From XBB1006 sp051877515 (GTDB lineage Bacteria; Bacillota; Clostridia; Lachnospirales; Lachnospiraceae): DNA of 64,000 bases. Every line of letters starts with the position of its first letter. The first letter of the stretch is position 1. Below the pieces are notes generated by a model. That model worked only from the letters and a program-made list of their open reading frames with translations. It did no database searches and was not told the DNA's origin. The stretch spans positions 124,001-188,000 of the forward strand of contig JBJEIY010000017.1 in assembly GCA_051877515.1 (NCBI GenBank), in the 5' to 3' direction. This document shows positions 1-7,512 of the stretch, in pieces. The translations under genes were made by a program, and so were the position numbers.

Positions 1-1308
1 GAAAAGAAGATTGAAAAATCGTCCAACAGCGATTTTCTTACAGGTCTTTTTAACCGGATGCGGTGTGAACAGGATCTGGAGTTTTTCATACAGCTTGCCA
101 AAGAAAACGGCGGCAACGGAGCACTGTTTTTTATTGACTTAGATGATTTTAAGCACATTAATGACGGACTGGGCCACCAGTACGGTGATCTTCTGTTGAA
201 AGCCATTTCCTCGAATCTGCGTCGTATCCGGGGAATCGAGAGCGCCTGTTACCGGGTTGGCGGTGATGAGTTCATCATCATTATCAGTGATAAAAACTAT
301 GACAGATTACAGGAGATCCTGGAGTCTGTGGAAGCGGTCTTCAAGCATCCGTGGTACTTGGGAGGCGCCAATTATTACTGTACCATGAGTATGGGTGTGT
401 GTTCCTTCCCCAAAGATGCGGATTCGGTGGAAGAGATCATCAAAAAGGCGGATATGGCCTTATTTGAGGCAAAACAGGCAGGAAAGAACTGTGTTCATTT
501 TTATAAATCAGATATGAAGCATACGGATGTCAGACGCCTGGATCTGGAGAAACTCATGCGGGATGCCTGTATGCATCCGGAGGAAGAATTTGAGGTTTTC
601 TATCAGCCGATCATAGATATTTCACAGGGAAAAAATGCCTGCGTGGGAGCAGAGGCCCTGGTGCGTTGGAATTCTAAGGCCATGGGACGCATTTTGCCTT
701 CGGAATTCATACCATTAGCAGAGTATCTGGGATTGATCAAACCGATCGGGGAGTTTGTTTTAAGGAAGGCATGTGCAGCCTGCAAAAGATGGAATGATCT
801 GGGACACCCGAATTACAAGGTGAATGTAAACTTTTCCGTGGTGCAGCTTCTGCAAAAGGATATGCAGGATAAAATCAAAGAGGTATTGAAAGAGACGGGA
901 TTGCGTCCGGCTAATCTGACACTGGAAGTAACGGAAAGTCTTGCAATCAATGATATCACTTATATGACGAACCTTTTGAACAGTATTCGTAAGGAAGGTG
1001 TGCGGATCGCTTTGGATGATTTCGGAACGGGATATTCTTCTTTAAATCACATTCGGGAATTGCCCATTGACATTGTGAAGGTCGACCGCTGTTTTGTAAA
1101 AGACGTAAGTCAGGATGAGTACTCACAGGTATTTGTAAAGATGATTTCGGAACTGGGCAAATCCCTGAAAATGAACGTCTGTGTAGAGGGTGTAGAAGAT
1201 GAGATCCAGTATAGGATCATGAAAGAAAATCAGATAAACATGATACAGGGATTCTATTTTGCAGAACCCATGCCACTGGATGAATTTGAAACGAAATTTG
1301 TGGAATAG
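1..1308 (+). CDS. GGDEF-EAL cyclic-di-GMP signalling protein (5' partial)
   Basis: The reading frame is open from base 1, and the first codons give the helix that begins GGDEF domains (DFLTGLFNR), so the true start lies before the window. An intact GGDEF signature is encoded at 259-273. The inhibitory RxxD site upstream reads RGIE, so product inhibition is probably lost. The EAL domain follows, with EAL at about 646, EVTES, DDFGTGYSS, the catalytic Lys of IVKVDR and EGVE all present. Both diguanylate cyclase and phosphodiesterase activities are therefore plausible. Any sensor domain lies outside the window. Family assignment is secure; the net direction of c-di-GMP turnover is not. Confidence 0.93.
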   Translation, partial: EKKIEKSSNSDFLTGLFNRMRCEQDLEFFIQLAKENGGNGALFFIDLDDFKHINDGLGHQYGDLLLKAISSNLRRIRGIESACYRVGGDEFIIIISDKNYDRLQEILESVEAVFKHPWYLGGANYYCTMSMGVCSFPKDADSVEEIIKKADMALFEAKQAGKNCVHFYKSDMKHTDVRRLDLEKLMRDACMHPEEEFEVFYQPIIDISQGKNACVGAEALVRWNSKAMGRILPSEFIPLAEYLGLIKPIGEFVLRKACAACKRWNDLGHPNYKVNVNFSVVQLLQKDMQDKIKEVLKETGLRPANLTLEVTESLAINDITYMTNLLNSIRKEGVRIALDDFGTGYSSLNHIRELPIDIVKVDRCFVKDVSQDEYSQVFVKMISELGKSLKMNVCVEGVEDEIQYRIMKENQINMIQGFYFAEPMPLDEFETKFVE

Positions 1309-1439
1309 AATGCTCTATACGGTATGCGTTTCATAGAATGAAGGATTCTCCGATTTGTAGGTTGCATTCTACCGGAAGTTTCGGTAGGGTAATCTCAAAG
1401 GATGCATGCAACTTTTGTATACAGGGCAGGAGGAATATT

Positions 1440-2108
1440 ATGGATCAGAAAAGTATAGGGTTGTTTATTGCGGAGGTCAGAAAAGAAAAAAATCTGACAC
1501 AGAAAGAACTGGCGAATCAGGTTGGAGTCAGCGATAAGACCATCTCAAAGTGGGAATGCGGAAGAAGCATTCCTGACATCGCTTTTTTGGATTCCTTATG
1601 TTCTGCTCTGGATATTACCATGAATGAACTGTTATCCGGCAAGTGCTTGTCGGAGACAGAATATTTGGGCAAAGCGGAGGATAATATTATGGCTCTTATG
1701 AAAGACAGTAAATCCATGAAAGTAAAAGCGGTGGGACAGTGTATACTGGGAATCGCTTTAGCAGTGGCTACCTTTTTGATTACGATTTGCTATGGTGAGG
1801 CTGGGTTATGCGGATATATGATCATATATTATTTGGATTTTCCAACCATGGTGCTGATGATGTTGTTTAACGTGGCAGGAGTGCTGATCTCAGGCAGAAC
1901 CTCAAGGGAGGAGATCCTGAAGGTGCTGGAAAAGATTGCGATACCCATTGGAGCGCTTATTACCCTGATCACATTCGTGGTGCTGATGCACCAGTTGGAG
2001 GATGTTTCTACCATTGGTCCAAATCTTGTAGTATGTATACTGGCATTGATCTATGCGGTGTTGGAGTATCTTGCAGTGGTCCTGGTGAGAAAAAGAATAG
2101 AAAGATAA
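1440..2108 (+). CDS. XRE-family HTH protein with C-terminal membrane segments
   Basis: The frame is open from 1338, but the start is placed at ATG 1440 because a strong AGGAGG (about 1428-1433) precedes it. The 222-residue product has an N-terminal XRE/Cro helix-turn-helix (residues about 6-60, with the recognition stretch VSDKTISKWE) and then about four hydrophobic segments from residue 97 onward. This is the common Firmicute layout of a membrane-tethered DNA-binding regulator. The ligand and target are unknown. It sits alone between the GGDEF-EAL gene and a strong terminator. A hairpin-like stretch (CTACCG/CGGTAG) lies in its leader at about 1372-1390. Confidence 0.85.
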   Translation: MDQKSIGLFIAEVRKEKNLTQKELANQVGVSDKTISKWECGRSIPDIAFLDSLCSALDITMNELLSGKCLSETEYLGKAEDNIMALMKDSKSMKVKAVGQCILGIALAVATFLITICYGEAGLCGYMIIYYLDFPTMVLMMLFNVAGVLISGRTSREEILKVLEKIAIPIGALITLITFVVLMHQLEDVSTIGPNLVVCILALIYAVLEYLAVVLVRKRIER

Positions 2109-2140
2109 AAACGGGAACCCCAAGGGGTTCCCGTTTTTTT
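2109..2140 (+). terminator. Intrinsic terminator after XRE-membrane gene
   Basis: ACGGGAACCCC pairs with GGGGTTCCCGT, followed by seven T. It starts directly after the stop codon. Confidence 0.93.
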
Positions 2141-2173
2141 AGTAGATTATGCGGTTTTTGCCGCTGTTTTTGG

Positions 2174-2198
2174 CGGACAGGGGACGGTCCCCTGTCCG
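2174..2198. repeat. Palindromic repeat, CGGACAGGGGAC family, copy 1
   Basis: Perfect inverted repeat with 12-bp arms (CGGACAGGGGAC / GTCCCCTGTCCG) around one base. Related palindromes occur at 15141, 18083 and 29277, all intergenic, so this is a dispersed palindromic (REP-like) element. There is no T-run beside it. Confidence 0.85.
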
Positions 2199-2222
2199 AT
2201 ATAACAAAAAATCAACAGAAAC

Positions 2223-2257
2223 AAAAAAGCGGGAAGCCTTGATTTATAAGGCTTCCC
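2223..2257 (-). terminator. Original tRNA-Leu terminator, displaced by the integrated element
   Basis: Read on the minus strand, GGGAAGCCTT pairs with AAGGCTTCCC and is followed by GC and six T. It lies just outside the left attachment site and points away from the element. Before integration it would have stood directly downstream of the tRNA-Leu gene now at 9021-9104. Confidence 0.82.
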
Positions 2258-2268
2258 ACTTATTTAAG

Positions 2269-2288
2269 TAATGCGGAAGATGGGACTT
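2269..2288. repeat. attL: 20-bp copy of tRNA-Leu 3' end
   Basis: Identical to 9018-9037. It reads TAATGCGGAAGATGGGACTT and corresponds to the tRNA acceptor stem and part of the T arm. Beyond it the sequence diverges from the tRNA, so this is the left crossover copy. Confidence 0.9.
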
Positions 2289-2328
2289 ATACCAACAGCC
2301 CGCTATTTTCAAGGCTTTGCAGAGATTT

Positions 2329-2348
2329 TACCGCATTTTATACCGCAT
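2329..2348. promoter_or_regulatory. Left candidate integrase arm-binding repeats
   Basis: Two direct copies of TACCGCAT begin at 2329 and 2341, exactly 12 bp apart, about 40 bp inside attL. The same octamer with the same 12-bp phasing recurs at the right end (8845, 8857, 8869). Their role as arm-type integrase sites is inferred. Confidence 0.6.
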
Positions 2349-2352
2349 AATT

Positions 2353-3018
2353 TTACTTTTGTCGTCTTGTATTGAAATTTTGTACTTTATCTTTATCTGA
2401 TATATATAAGTCCTTAATTATTTTTGAAACTTCATTTCCTATATTATCAGCCAAAAAAATACCATATTCTCTTTTTGACAAAACTCTTTTGTTTTGTTGG
2501 CTTGCTAATTTGTCAATATCTTCCGGAACATAGTTATATTCGTCTTTTAGGAAGTCTAAGTTTTCTTGAATTTCTTTTTCTGTAAGCTCAACTCCTTCAA
2601 TACTAATTTTAAATCTATATAGCCATAGTTCCTTCAAAAAGTAATATAAGTCTAGTGACATTTTGTGTTCAAGCATATCACTTATAAAAGGCAATAAAAC
2701 AATATCATCATTAGATTTTAACATATTATGCAGGGTAAGTATTGCTTCATCACTTAACCCAGTATATGCCATTGCGTTTTCTATTTCATTGTTAATTGTT
2801 TTTCTTTCTCCAAGCAAATATTCTAAAGTACAGTCATAATGATTACATATACTGAGTAAGTCTGCTAATTGTGGAATTACTCTTCCATTTTCCCATTTTG
2901 CCAGGGATTGGCGAGATGTAGGTACTATCTCCGCTAATTCCTCTTGACTTTCTCCGTGATCATTACGAAGTTTTTTTATTTTTTCCCCTATCTTAGATTG
3001 ATCATAAATGTTAATCAT
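2353..3018 (-). CDS. XRE-family repressor of the integrated element
   Basis: A 221-residue protein with an N-terminal XRE helix-turn-helix (residues about 8-65, with PTSRQSLAKWENG as the recognition region) and a charged, helical C-terminal half with no recognised domain. It is the only minus-strand gene of the element and is divergent from the Xis-like and replication genes. That is the usual position of a master repressor (CI/Stl-like) that keeps the element quiet. Its start codon lies within one of two related 21-bp repeats (3007-3027, 3051-3071), which suggests it controls both itself and the divergent operon. In satellites such repressors are often relieved by a helper-phage protein; nothing here shows which inducer applies. 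Confidence 0.85.
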   Translation of the reverse strand: MINIYDQSKIGEKIKKLRNDHGESQEELAEIVPTSRQSLAKWENGRVIPQLADLLSICNHYDCTLEYLLGERKTINNEIENAMAYTGLSDEAILTLHNMLKSNDDIVLLPFISDMLEHKMSLDLYYFLKELWLYRFKISIEGVELTEKEIQENLDFLKDEYNYVPEDIDKLASQQNKRVLSKREYGIFLADNIGNEVSKIIKDLYISDKDKVQNFNTRRQK

Positions 3019-3071
3019 ACTTTACATTTAACTCCTTTACTATGTGAAAAAATGTTAATTTATATTTACAT
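3007..3071. promoter_or_regulatory. Divergent control region with two repressor-site candidates
   Basis: Two direct repeats of AATGTTAAT-N5-TTTACAT occur at 3007-3027 and 3051-3071. The flanks are identical and the 5-bp centre differs. Each has partial dyad symmetry (ATGT..ACAT). The first covers the repressor start codon; the second lies next to an AT-rich TATATTATATAAT stretch likely to hold the rightward promoter. Confidence 0.5.
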
Positions 3072-3145
3072 GATATATTATATAATCAAATCAGATGAGG
3101 CGCAACATCAAATACATAAATAAAAAAAGAAAGGGGATGAAAGTA

Positions 3146-3337
3146 ATGGTAAAACCCAAAAGAAATGAAAACGCAAAATACATAACAATTCCAATGGCGC
3201 AAGGGCGATATAATTTAAGTTATGCTGTAGTTCGCAGGCTTGCCAAAGAATCGGGATCACTAATTTGTTTTGGTAATATATCAAGGATTGATACAGAAAA
3301 ATTGGATAAATATTTATCTGATCAATTCGGAAAGTAG
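3146..3337 (+). CDS. Small Xis-like / winged-helix DNA-binding protein
   Basis: An ATG-initiated frame runs from 3095, but AAAGGGG at 3130-3135 best fits ATG 3146, giving 63 residues. The protein contains SYAVVRRLAKESGSL and ends in SRIDTEKLDKYL, the arrangement of small excisionase/MerR-like winged-helix proteins that recognise DNA and help the integrase excise. It is the first gene of the rightward operon, divergent from the repressor and 11 bp before the primase-helicase, where satellites and integrative elements carry xis. The name rests on size, fold-type motif and position. It could instead be a transcriptional activator of the replication genes. Confidence 0.65.
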   Translation: MVKPKRNENAKYITIPMAQGRYNLSYAVVRRLAKESGSLICFGNISRIDTEKLDKYLSDQFGK

Positions 3338-3348
3338 AGGCGGCTATA

Positions 3349-5076
3349 TTGAATACAGATTTTTATTCTGAAAAGGACTTTGAACATATCATAGCCAAAA
3401 GCTATTCCGGGTTTGAGTTTGATAACAAAATGTATCTTGATGCGGTTAACGAGGCCAGTTCTTCTTTATTGGAAAAATGCAAGGATGAAAACATTGTAAA
3501 TTCATTTTTGAAGGAATTAGGCGAGTACGTGTCTTATTATCTAGAAAAGCGCAGAGAACTGGAAAAGGACGCCGCCAGTAATACAAAAACGCTTCATGTC
3601 GAAATTAAAGACAAGTATTTTGACCGGATAAAATCATACAAGCCGGAATACCAACGTTTCGGAGATAAAGCAAACGGGGAGTTATTTGCATTTGTATATT
3701 ATGATCGTTTGCGGTTCAATACAACGGCTAAAGAGTGGTATAAGTATGATGGCATTGTTTGGACGATTGACGAGGGCGGCATGGAAGCCTCAAGGTGCGC
3801 AAAGTTCCTTTATGATGAATTACTGGAATACGCCCCAACAATTAAAGACGAAAGCAGGCGGGACAGTTATTTAAAAGAAGTTGTAAAACTTTCTGATCTG
3901 AACAAGCGCAAGCGTATGATCGAGGATGCAAAAGACATACATTGTTTTTCTGCAGATCAACTGGATGCTAACCCCTATTTGCTAAACTTAAAGAATTGCG
4001 TTTTGGATTTAAGCAAAGGCCTTCCAGGTAGTAGGCATTTAGACAGAGAAGAGGTCATTTTGTTTCATGATCCCGACTTCCTTCTTTCCAAAGTGTGCAA
4101 TGTTTCTTTAGATACAGGCAAATGGTCTAATGATTGGGTAAAGTTTATTGATGATGTAATGGAAGGCGATAAGGACAAAATAGCATACTTGCAAAAGGCT
4201 ATTGGCTATTCTCTAATAGGCGATACCAGGGAAGAAACCTGTTTTATTCTTTATGGCGAGAAAACAAGAAACGGAAAAAGTACACTTGTTGAAACCATTG
4301 CTTATATGTTAGGAAACGAAAAGGGCTATGCTCTGAACATGAACCCGGAAACGATAGCAAAAAAGGATATTAAGGACAGTAAACGGGCGTCCGGTGATGT
4401 GGCTAGGCTAAAGGGGTGCAGATTTTTAACAGTATCTGAACCGCCTAAACGGATGCAACTGGATGAGGCCACACTAAAACAGTTTACCGGGGGCGATAGC
4501 ATAACCGCCAGGGAACTATACCAAAAAGAATTCCAGTTTGTCCCGGAGTTTAAGTTATTTATGAATACCAATTACCTTCCCAACGTGTCGGATGATACGC
4601 TTTTTTCCTCTGACAGAATGAATGTTATTAAGTTTAACAGACAGTTTCTAGGCAAGGACAGGGACAAAGGGCTAAAGCAGAGATTACGAACAGCAGAGAA
4701 TTTAAGCGGGATCCTTAATTGGTGCATTGATGGTTATAAGCTATACAAGGAAGAGGGCTTGCAACCGCCTAAGGATATACTAGATGCCAACCAGGAATAC
4801 CGGGAAAAATCTGATAAACTTGGAAGCTACATATCAGAACGACTTATAGAATCCAGTTCAAATTTATCTGTTAAGGAAGTGTTTGAGGACTATCAAGCAT
4901 GGTGCAGGGATAACGGGTATTATGCAGAGAACAAAAGCAATTTTATTGCAGAAATCCGAAAGAAAAATTTGTGGTCAGCTTCCGGAACTGTTGATGGTAG
5001 AACTATAAGAAACATTATTAAGAATTATTCTTTTATTGAGAATGGTCTGCCGGAAACGGATAACCCATTTGTGTAA
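3349..5076 (+). CDS. D5/P4-family phage primase-helicase
   Basis: Begins with TTG at 3349 after GTAGAGGCGG. The 575-residue protein has a D5_N-type region (residues about 110-240, with aromatic-rich WYKYDGIVWT) and a superfamily 3 helicase domain with Walker A GEKTRNGKST (G303-T312), a Walker-B-like region (RFLTVSEPPK) and the downstream FMNTNYLP motif. Such proteins unwind the element's origin for autonomous replication in phages, P4-like plasmids and satellites. No archaeo-eukaryotic primase polymerase domain is visible, so priming may rely on the host. It is the largest gene of the element and shows it can replicate once excised. Confidence 0.9.
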   Translation: MNTDFYSEKDFEHIIAKSYSGFEFDNKMYLDAVNEASSSLLEKCKDENIVNSFLKELGEYVSYYLEKRRELEKDAASNTKTLHVEIKDKYFDRIKSYKPEYQRFGDKANGELFAFVYYDRLRFNTTAKEWYKYDGIVWTIDEGGMEASRCAKFLYDELLEYAPTIKDESRRDSYLKEVVKLSDLNKRKRMIEDAKDIHCFSADQLDANPYLLNLKNCVLDLSKGLPGSRHLDREEVILFHDPDFLLSKVCNVSLDTGKWSNDWVKFIDDVMEGDKDKIAYLQKAIGYSLIGDTREETCFILYGEKTRNGKSTLVETIAYMLGNEKGYALNMNPETIAKKDIKDSKRASGDVARLKGCRFLTVSEPPKRMQLDEATLKQFTGGDSITARELYQKEFQFVPEFKLFMNTNYLPNVSDDTLFSSDRMNVIKFNRQFLGKDRDKGLKQRLRTAENLSGILNWCIDGYKLYKEEGLQPPKDILDANQEYREKSDKLGSYISERLIESSSNLSVKEVFEDYQAWCRDNGYYAENKSNFIAEIRKKNLWSASGTVDGRTIRNIIKNYSFIENGLPETDNPFV

Positions 5077-5275
5077 AATGTGCAAAAAAAAAGTAAAGTC
5101 CTATAAGATTAAATTTAAAAAGTTTGTATTTATTTTACATATTTTGCACAAAAACAAAAATCCATAGAGTAGTGTATAGCCGGGCCACCCGCTTGCGTTC
5201 TTCCTTGTTGGAATATTTTGGGGGCGAGGGGTGGCAACAAATGGCGCAAAAATCCTAGAGAAAGGTGGTGATCCC

Positions 5276-5671
5276 GTGAAAAATCTTGATAACATCCCCG
5301 AAAAGGTGATAAACGCTTTTCTTACCGGAAACACCATAGCACAAATATCAGAAAAGGCAGGAATTTCACCTCGTACTGTAAGCAGATATAGAGCCGACAA
5401 GGACTTTCAAAATCTGTTAAGGGAGAGAAAATCAGAGCTTATGAGGGGTGCTATTGCCAGTATGCAGGCTAATATGGGCGAGGCCGTGGAAGAGCTAATG
5501 CGGATTATTAGAAGCCCCAAAACACCCGCAAATATAAAGGTAAGTGCCATTCAAGTATTATTATCACAATGCCGATCATGGACAGAATCAAATGAAAATA
5601 TTGAACGCCTGGACAGAATCGAAGCAGAGTTAAGAGAGTATGACAAATTCAATTATAAGGGGGTGAGTTAG
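5276..5671 (+). CDS. TerS-like helix-turn-helix protein of the element
   Basis: The frame opens at GTG 5231, but AAAGGTGGTGATC (5261-5273) is almost an exact anti-16S match and points to GTG 5276, giving 131 residues. Residues about 13-40 form a clear helix-turn-helix (TIAQISEKAGISPRTVSRY); the rest is a charged helical region. This is the layout of many phage small terminase subunits and of terS-like genes in satellites, where the protein would redirect packaging to the element's DNA. It is not diagnostic, and a simple regulator is equally possible. Its stop overlaps the next start by one base. A GCCACCC/GGGTGGC inverted repeat (5184-5190, 5229-5235) lies upstream. Confidence 0.55.
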   Translation: MKNLDNIPEKVINAFLTGNTIAQISEKAGISPRTVSRYRADKDFQNLLRERKSELMRGAIASMQANMGEAVEELMRIIRSPKTPANIKVSAIQVLLSQCRSWTESNENIERLDRIEAELREYDKFNYKGVS

Positions 5672-6135
5672 TGCAATCCTATTTGAGCAGACTTGAAAAA
5701 ATTGAGGGAGTATTGGAAAAGTTAAGAGCCCACAAAAAAGAAAACGCCCCCTATTATGAACTTAGGATCATTTCTTTTTGGCTGAATGAATACGAACTTG
5801 ATTTAGTAGAACATGGAAAAAGTACCATGCAAAAAAGTGGAACTATGGATGATATAGCCTCAATAATGTGTGAGAATCCGGAGATTCCTGCTTTTGTAAA
5901 TATGATGTGGAATGATGAATGGTGCCACTTGTTTTTCCAAAAGCAACAAAGTGAACAATGCATTCCTGGAGTTGCTGAAATGAGTAAGGAGCAGGATTTA
6001 AAGGATAAACCATATCTGAAATGGTTATATGTTCCGGAGTGTGAGCATTACAGAAATGCAATTGAATCAATGCCACAGAATTTTATTTTGAAAGGAGAAT
6101 ACTTCAATGCAGGAAACACAGATGAAACAAATTAA
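5671..6135 (+). CDS. Element protein of unknown function (154 aa)
   Basis: Starts at GTG 5671, overlapping the previous stop by one base, after AAGGGGGTGAG. No family is recognised. The protein is soluble and rather acidic in its middle part, with an N-terminal helix (RLEKIEGVLEKLRAHKKEN) and aromatic and Cys-containing segments in the centre. There is no signal peptide or membrane segment. The tight overlaps with neighbours on both sides show it is translated as part of the element's operon. An accessory role in replication, packaging interference or host interaction would be a guess. Confidence 0.7.
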   Translation: MQSYLSRLEKIEGVLEKLRAHKKENAPYYELRIISFWLNEYELDLVEHGKSTMQKSGTMDDIASIMCENPEIPAFVNMMWNDEWCHLFFQKQQSEQCIPGVAEMSKEQDLKDKPYLKWLYVPECEHYRNAIESMPQNFILKGEYFNAGNTDETN

Positions 6136-6373
6136 GGAATTAAGCGACAGGCTTTTTGATTTAAGGGACATACGGAGCTATTTAAAACGGAATGAGTCCC
6201 TTGATATGAAAAGTGTAAGTTGCACTATTGATTGTAAGAATAAAAAAGCCGATCTGAATATTCCAATTCCGTATTTGATGGAACTGGCAAACAATGAACT
6301 CAAAGAAACAAGGGACGCTTTAAATGTCCTTCTTGAAGAAAGCAAAGAAAGTGAGGAAAACGCTAATGATTAG
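6107..6373 (+). CDS. Element protein of unknown function (88 aa)
   Basis: Overlaps the previous gene by 29 bp and has GAAAGGAG about 7 bp before its ATG, so translation is well supported. The 88-residue product has charged helices at both ends (KQIKELSDRLFDLRDIRSYL and ELKETRDALNVLLEESKESE) around a short segment with two Cys (SCTIDCKNKK). It is predicted soluble. No homologous family is recognised. Its end overlaps the next start (ATGATTAG), implying translational coupling. Confidence 0.65.
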   Translation: MQETQMKQIKELSDRLFDLRDIRSYLKRNESLDMKSVSCTIDCKNKKADLNIPIPYLMELANNELKETRDALNVLLEESKESEENAND

Positions 6374-7022
6374 TCATGATGTAGCAAAGAAAAACATTGT
6401 CTTATTACTGGAAGATGATAGGAAGCTGGCCGAAAATTTCATGTCCAGTATGGAGAGAATCGAAAAAGAAAAGAAATTTGATTGTTATACGGAAGAGTAT
6501 AAAAAGGAATTTGAAAACAGGGAGTTGCAGGATATGTTAAGCAGAAACCAGGCACGCCTTGACGCTATGTTGGAGAGTGTAAATGAGATCATTGATGCGG
6601 AAACCGAAAACGAAAATGTATTTGAGATCACGGATCCGGAGTTACAGGGTGCATTAAACCTTGTAAATGTACTGGGAGAGAAATTGGATATTATGACCGC
6701 CGGAAAGCTCATTGTTTCTCTGACAGGAAGATACCAGGCGTTGGCAATGTTGCGGAATGTCCTGGAAGGAAATAAAATCAAATACTCCGATACATATTTA
6801 CCTTTATTTAGTCGATCATCTGAAAAGGCGAAACATATTTATTCCCTTGTTGAGAATATGAAGTTAAAGCCGGGCAACATTACGCAGATACTGGAATTAA
6901 ATGCAGAACTTTTAAAACTAGCGGATGTTATTGGAATTGAATTAACCGAAGCTGAAAAGGGTAATGGAATGACAGATGAGCAATATATTACATATTGCGT
7001 CCGTCCTGCTATGAATTTATAA
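6366..7022 (+). CDS. Element protein of unknown function (218 aa, helical)
   Basis: The frame is open from 6324, but ATG 6366 is preferred because GTGAGGAA lies 8 bp upstream and the codon overlaps the previous stop in the usual coupled arrangement. The 218-residue product is strongly helical, with a long charged coiled-coil-like N-terminal third (LEDDRKLAENFMSSMERIEK). It has no membrane segment, signal peptide or recognised catalytic motif. It ends the main rightward operon and is followed by a weak hairpin. The function is unknown. Confidence 0.68.
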   Translation: MISHDVAKKNIVLLLEDDRKLAENFMSSMERIEKEKKFDCYTEEYKKEFENRELQDMLSRNQARLDAMLESVNEIIDAETENENVFEITDPELQGALNLVNVLGEKLDIMTAGKLIVSLTGRYQALAMLRNVLEGNKIKYSDTYLPLFSRSSEKAKHIYSLVENMKLKPGNITQILELNAELLKLADVIGIELTEAEKGNGMTDEQYITYCVRPAMNL

Positions 7023-7030
7023 GAACAACA

Positions 7031-7066
7031 AAAAAGCCACGCTTTTAATTTGGCGCGGCCTCTTTG
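7031..7066 (+). terminator. Probable weak terminator of the element's main operon
   Basis: GCCACGC (7037-7043) pairs with GCGCGGC (7054-7060) with one mismatch, preceded by an A-run and followed by CTCTTT. The A- and T-rich flanks make it possibly bidirectional. Confidence 0.5.
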
Positions 7067-7144
7067 AAGGAGTTATTCTTTAATACAGAAATTTATCTAT
7101 ACATTTATTATATCATGATTTAACAAATAGTCAATAAAAATATG

Positions 7145-7173
7145 TTGACTTTTTGTAATACAATATATATAAT
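7145..7173 (+). promoter_or_regulatory. Sigma-A-type promoter for the RHH-integrase unit
   Basis: TTGACT (7145-7150), a 17-bp spacer and a perfect TATAAT (7168-7173), about 30 bp before the ribbon-helix-helix gene. Confidence 0.75.
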
Positions 7174-7202
7174 AATTGTGTGGCAGAAAGTGAGGTGAAA
7201 TA

Positions 7203-7373
7203 ATGTCACCTAGGACAGGCAGACCGAAAATAGACAACCCCAAATCTGTATGCTTTAGTATACGGCTTGATGATGATATTGCCGAGAGATTAGATGAATA
7301 TTGTAAAAAACATCAGACCGATAAAGCAAAAGCAATTAGAAAAGGGATTGAACTACTTTTGGAAGCAGAATAA
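7203..7373 (+). CDS. Ribbon-helix-helix (CopG/Arc-type) regulator, 56 aa
   Basis: A short ORF with GAGGTGA 6 bp before its ATG and a strong promoter 30 bp upstream. The 56 residues begin with a basic SPRTGRPKIDNPK arm, then a beta strand and two helices (VCFSIRLDDDIAERLDEYC, then TDKAKAIRKGIELLLE), which is the ribbon-helix-helix DNA-binding fold. Standing between the main operon and the integrase, it probably regulates int or the copy number of the element. No toxin gene is paired with it, so it is not read as an antitoxin. Confidence 0.8.
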   Translation: MSPRTGRPKIDNPKSVCFSIRLDDDIAERLDEYCKKHQTDKAKAIRKGIELLLEAE

Positions 7374-7512
7374 AAATGGAAGCCGCCACCTACCAAGCAA
7401 ACGACTTCCAATAAAGAGTGTAGGCATACACCAACAAAATGCGGGTATATACTCACGGAAATATTTTATCATCCTGGCGTATTTCCTGCAAGTAGAAAGG
7501 AGTTATTAAACC

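Noticed and set aside
2174..2198. Rho-independent terminator
   Set aside because: The arms are perfect but no T-run follows on either strand, and a true terminator already lies at 2109-2140; the same palindrome occurs in unrelated gaps.
5231..5275. Earlier GTG start for the TerS-like protein
   Set aside because: The near-perfect ribosome site at 5261-5273 fits GTG 5276; only weak G-rich sequence precedes 5231.
7203..7373. Ribbon-helix-helix protein as antitoxin of a TA pair
   Set aside because: No toxin-like ORF follows; the next gene with a ribosome site is the integrase.
7294..7509. 71-codon ORF between the RHH gene and integrase
   Set aside because: Overlaps the RHH gene in another frame, has no ribosome site and no recognisable composition.
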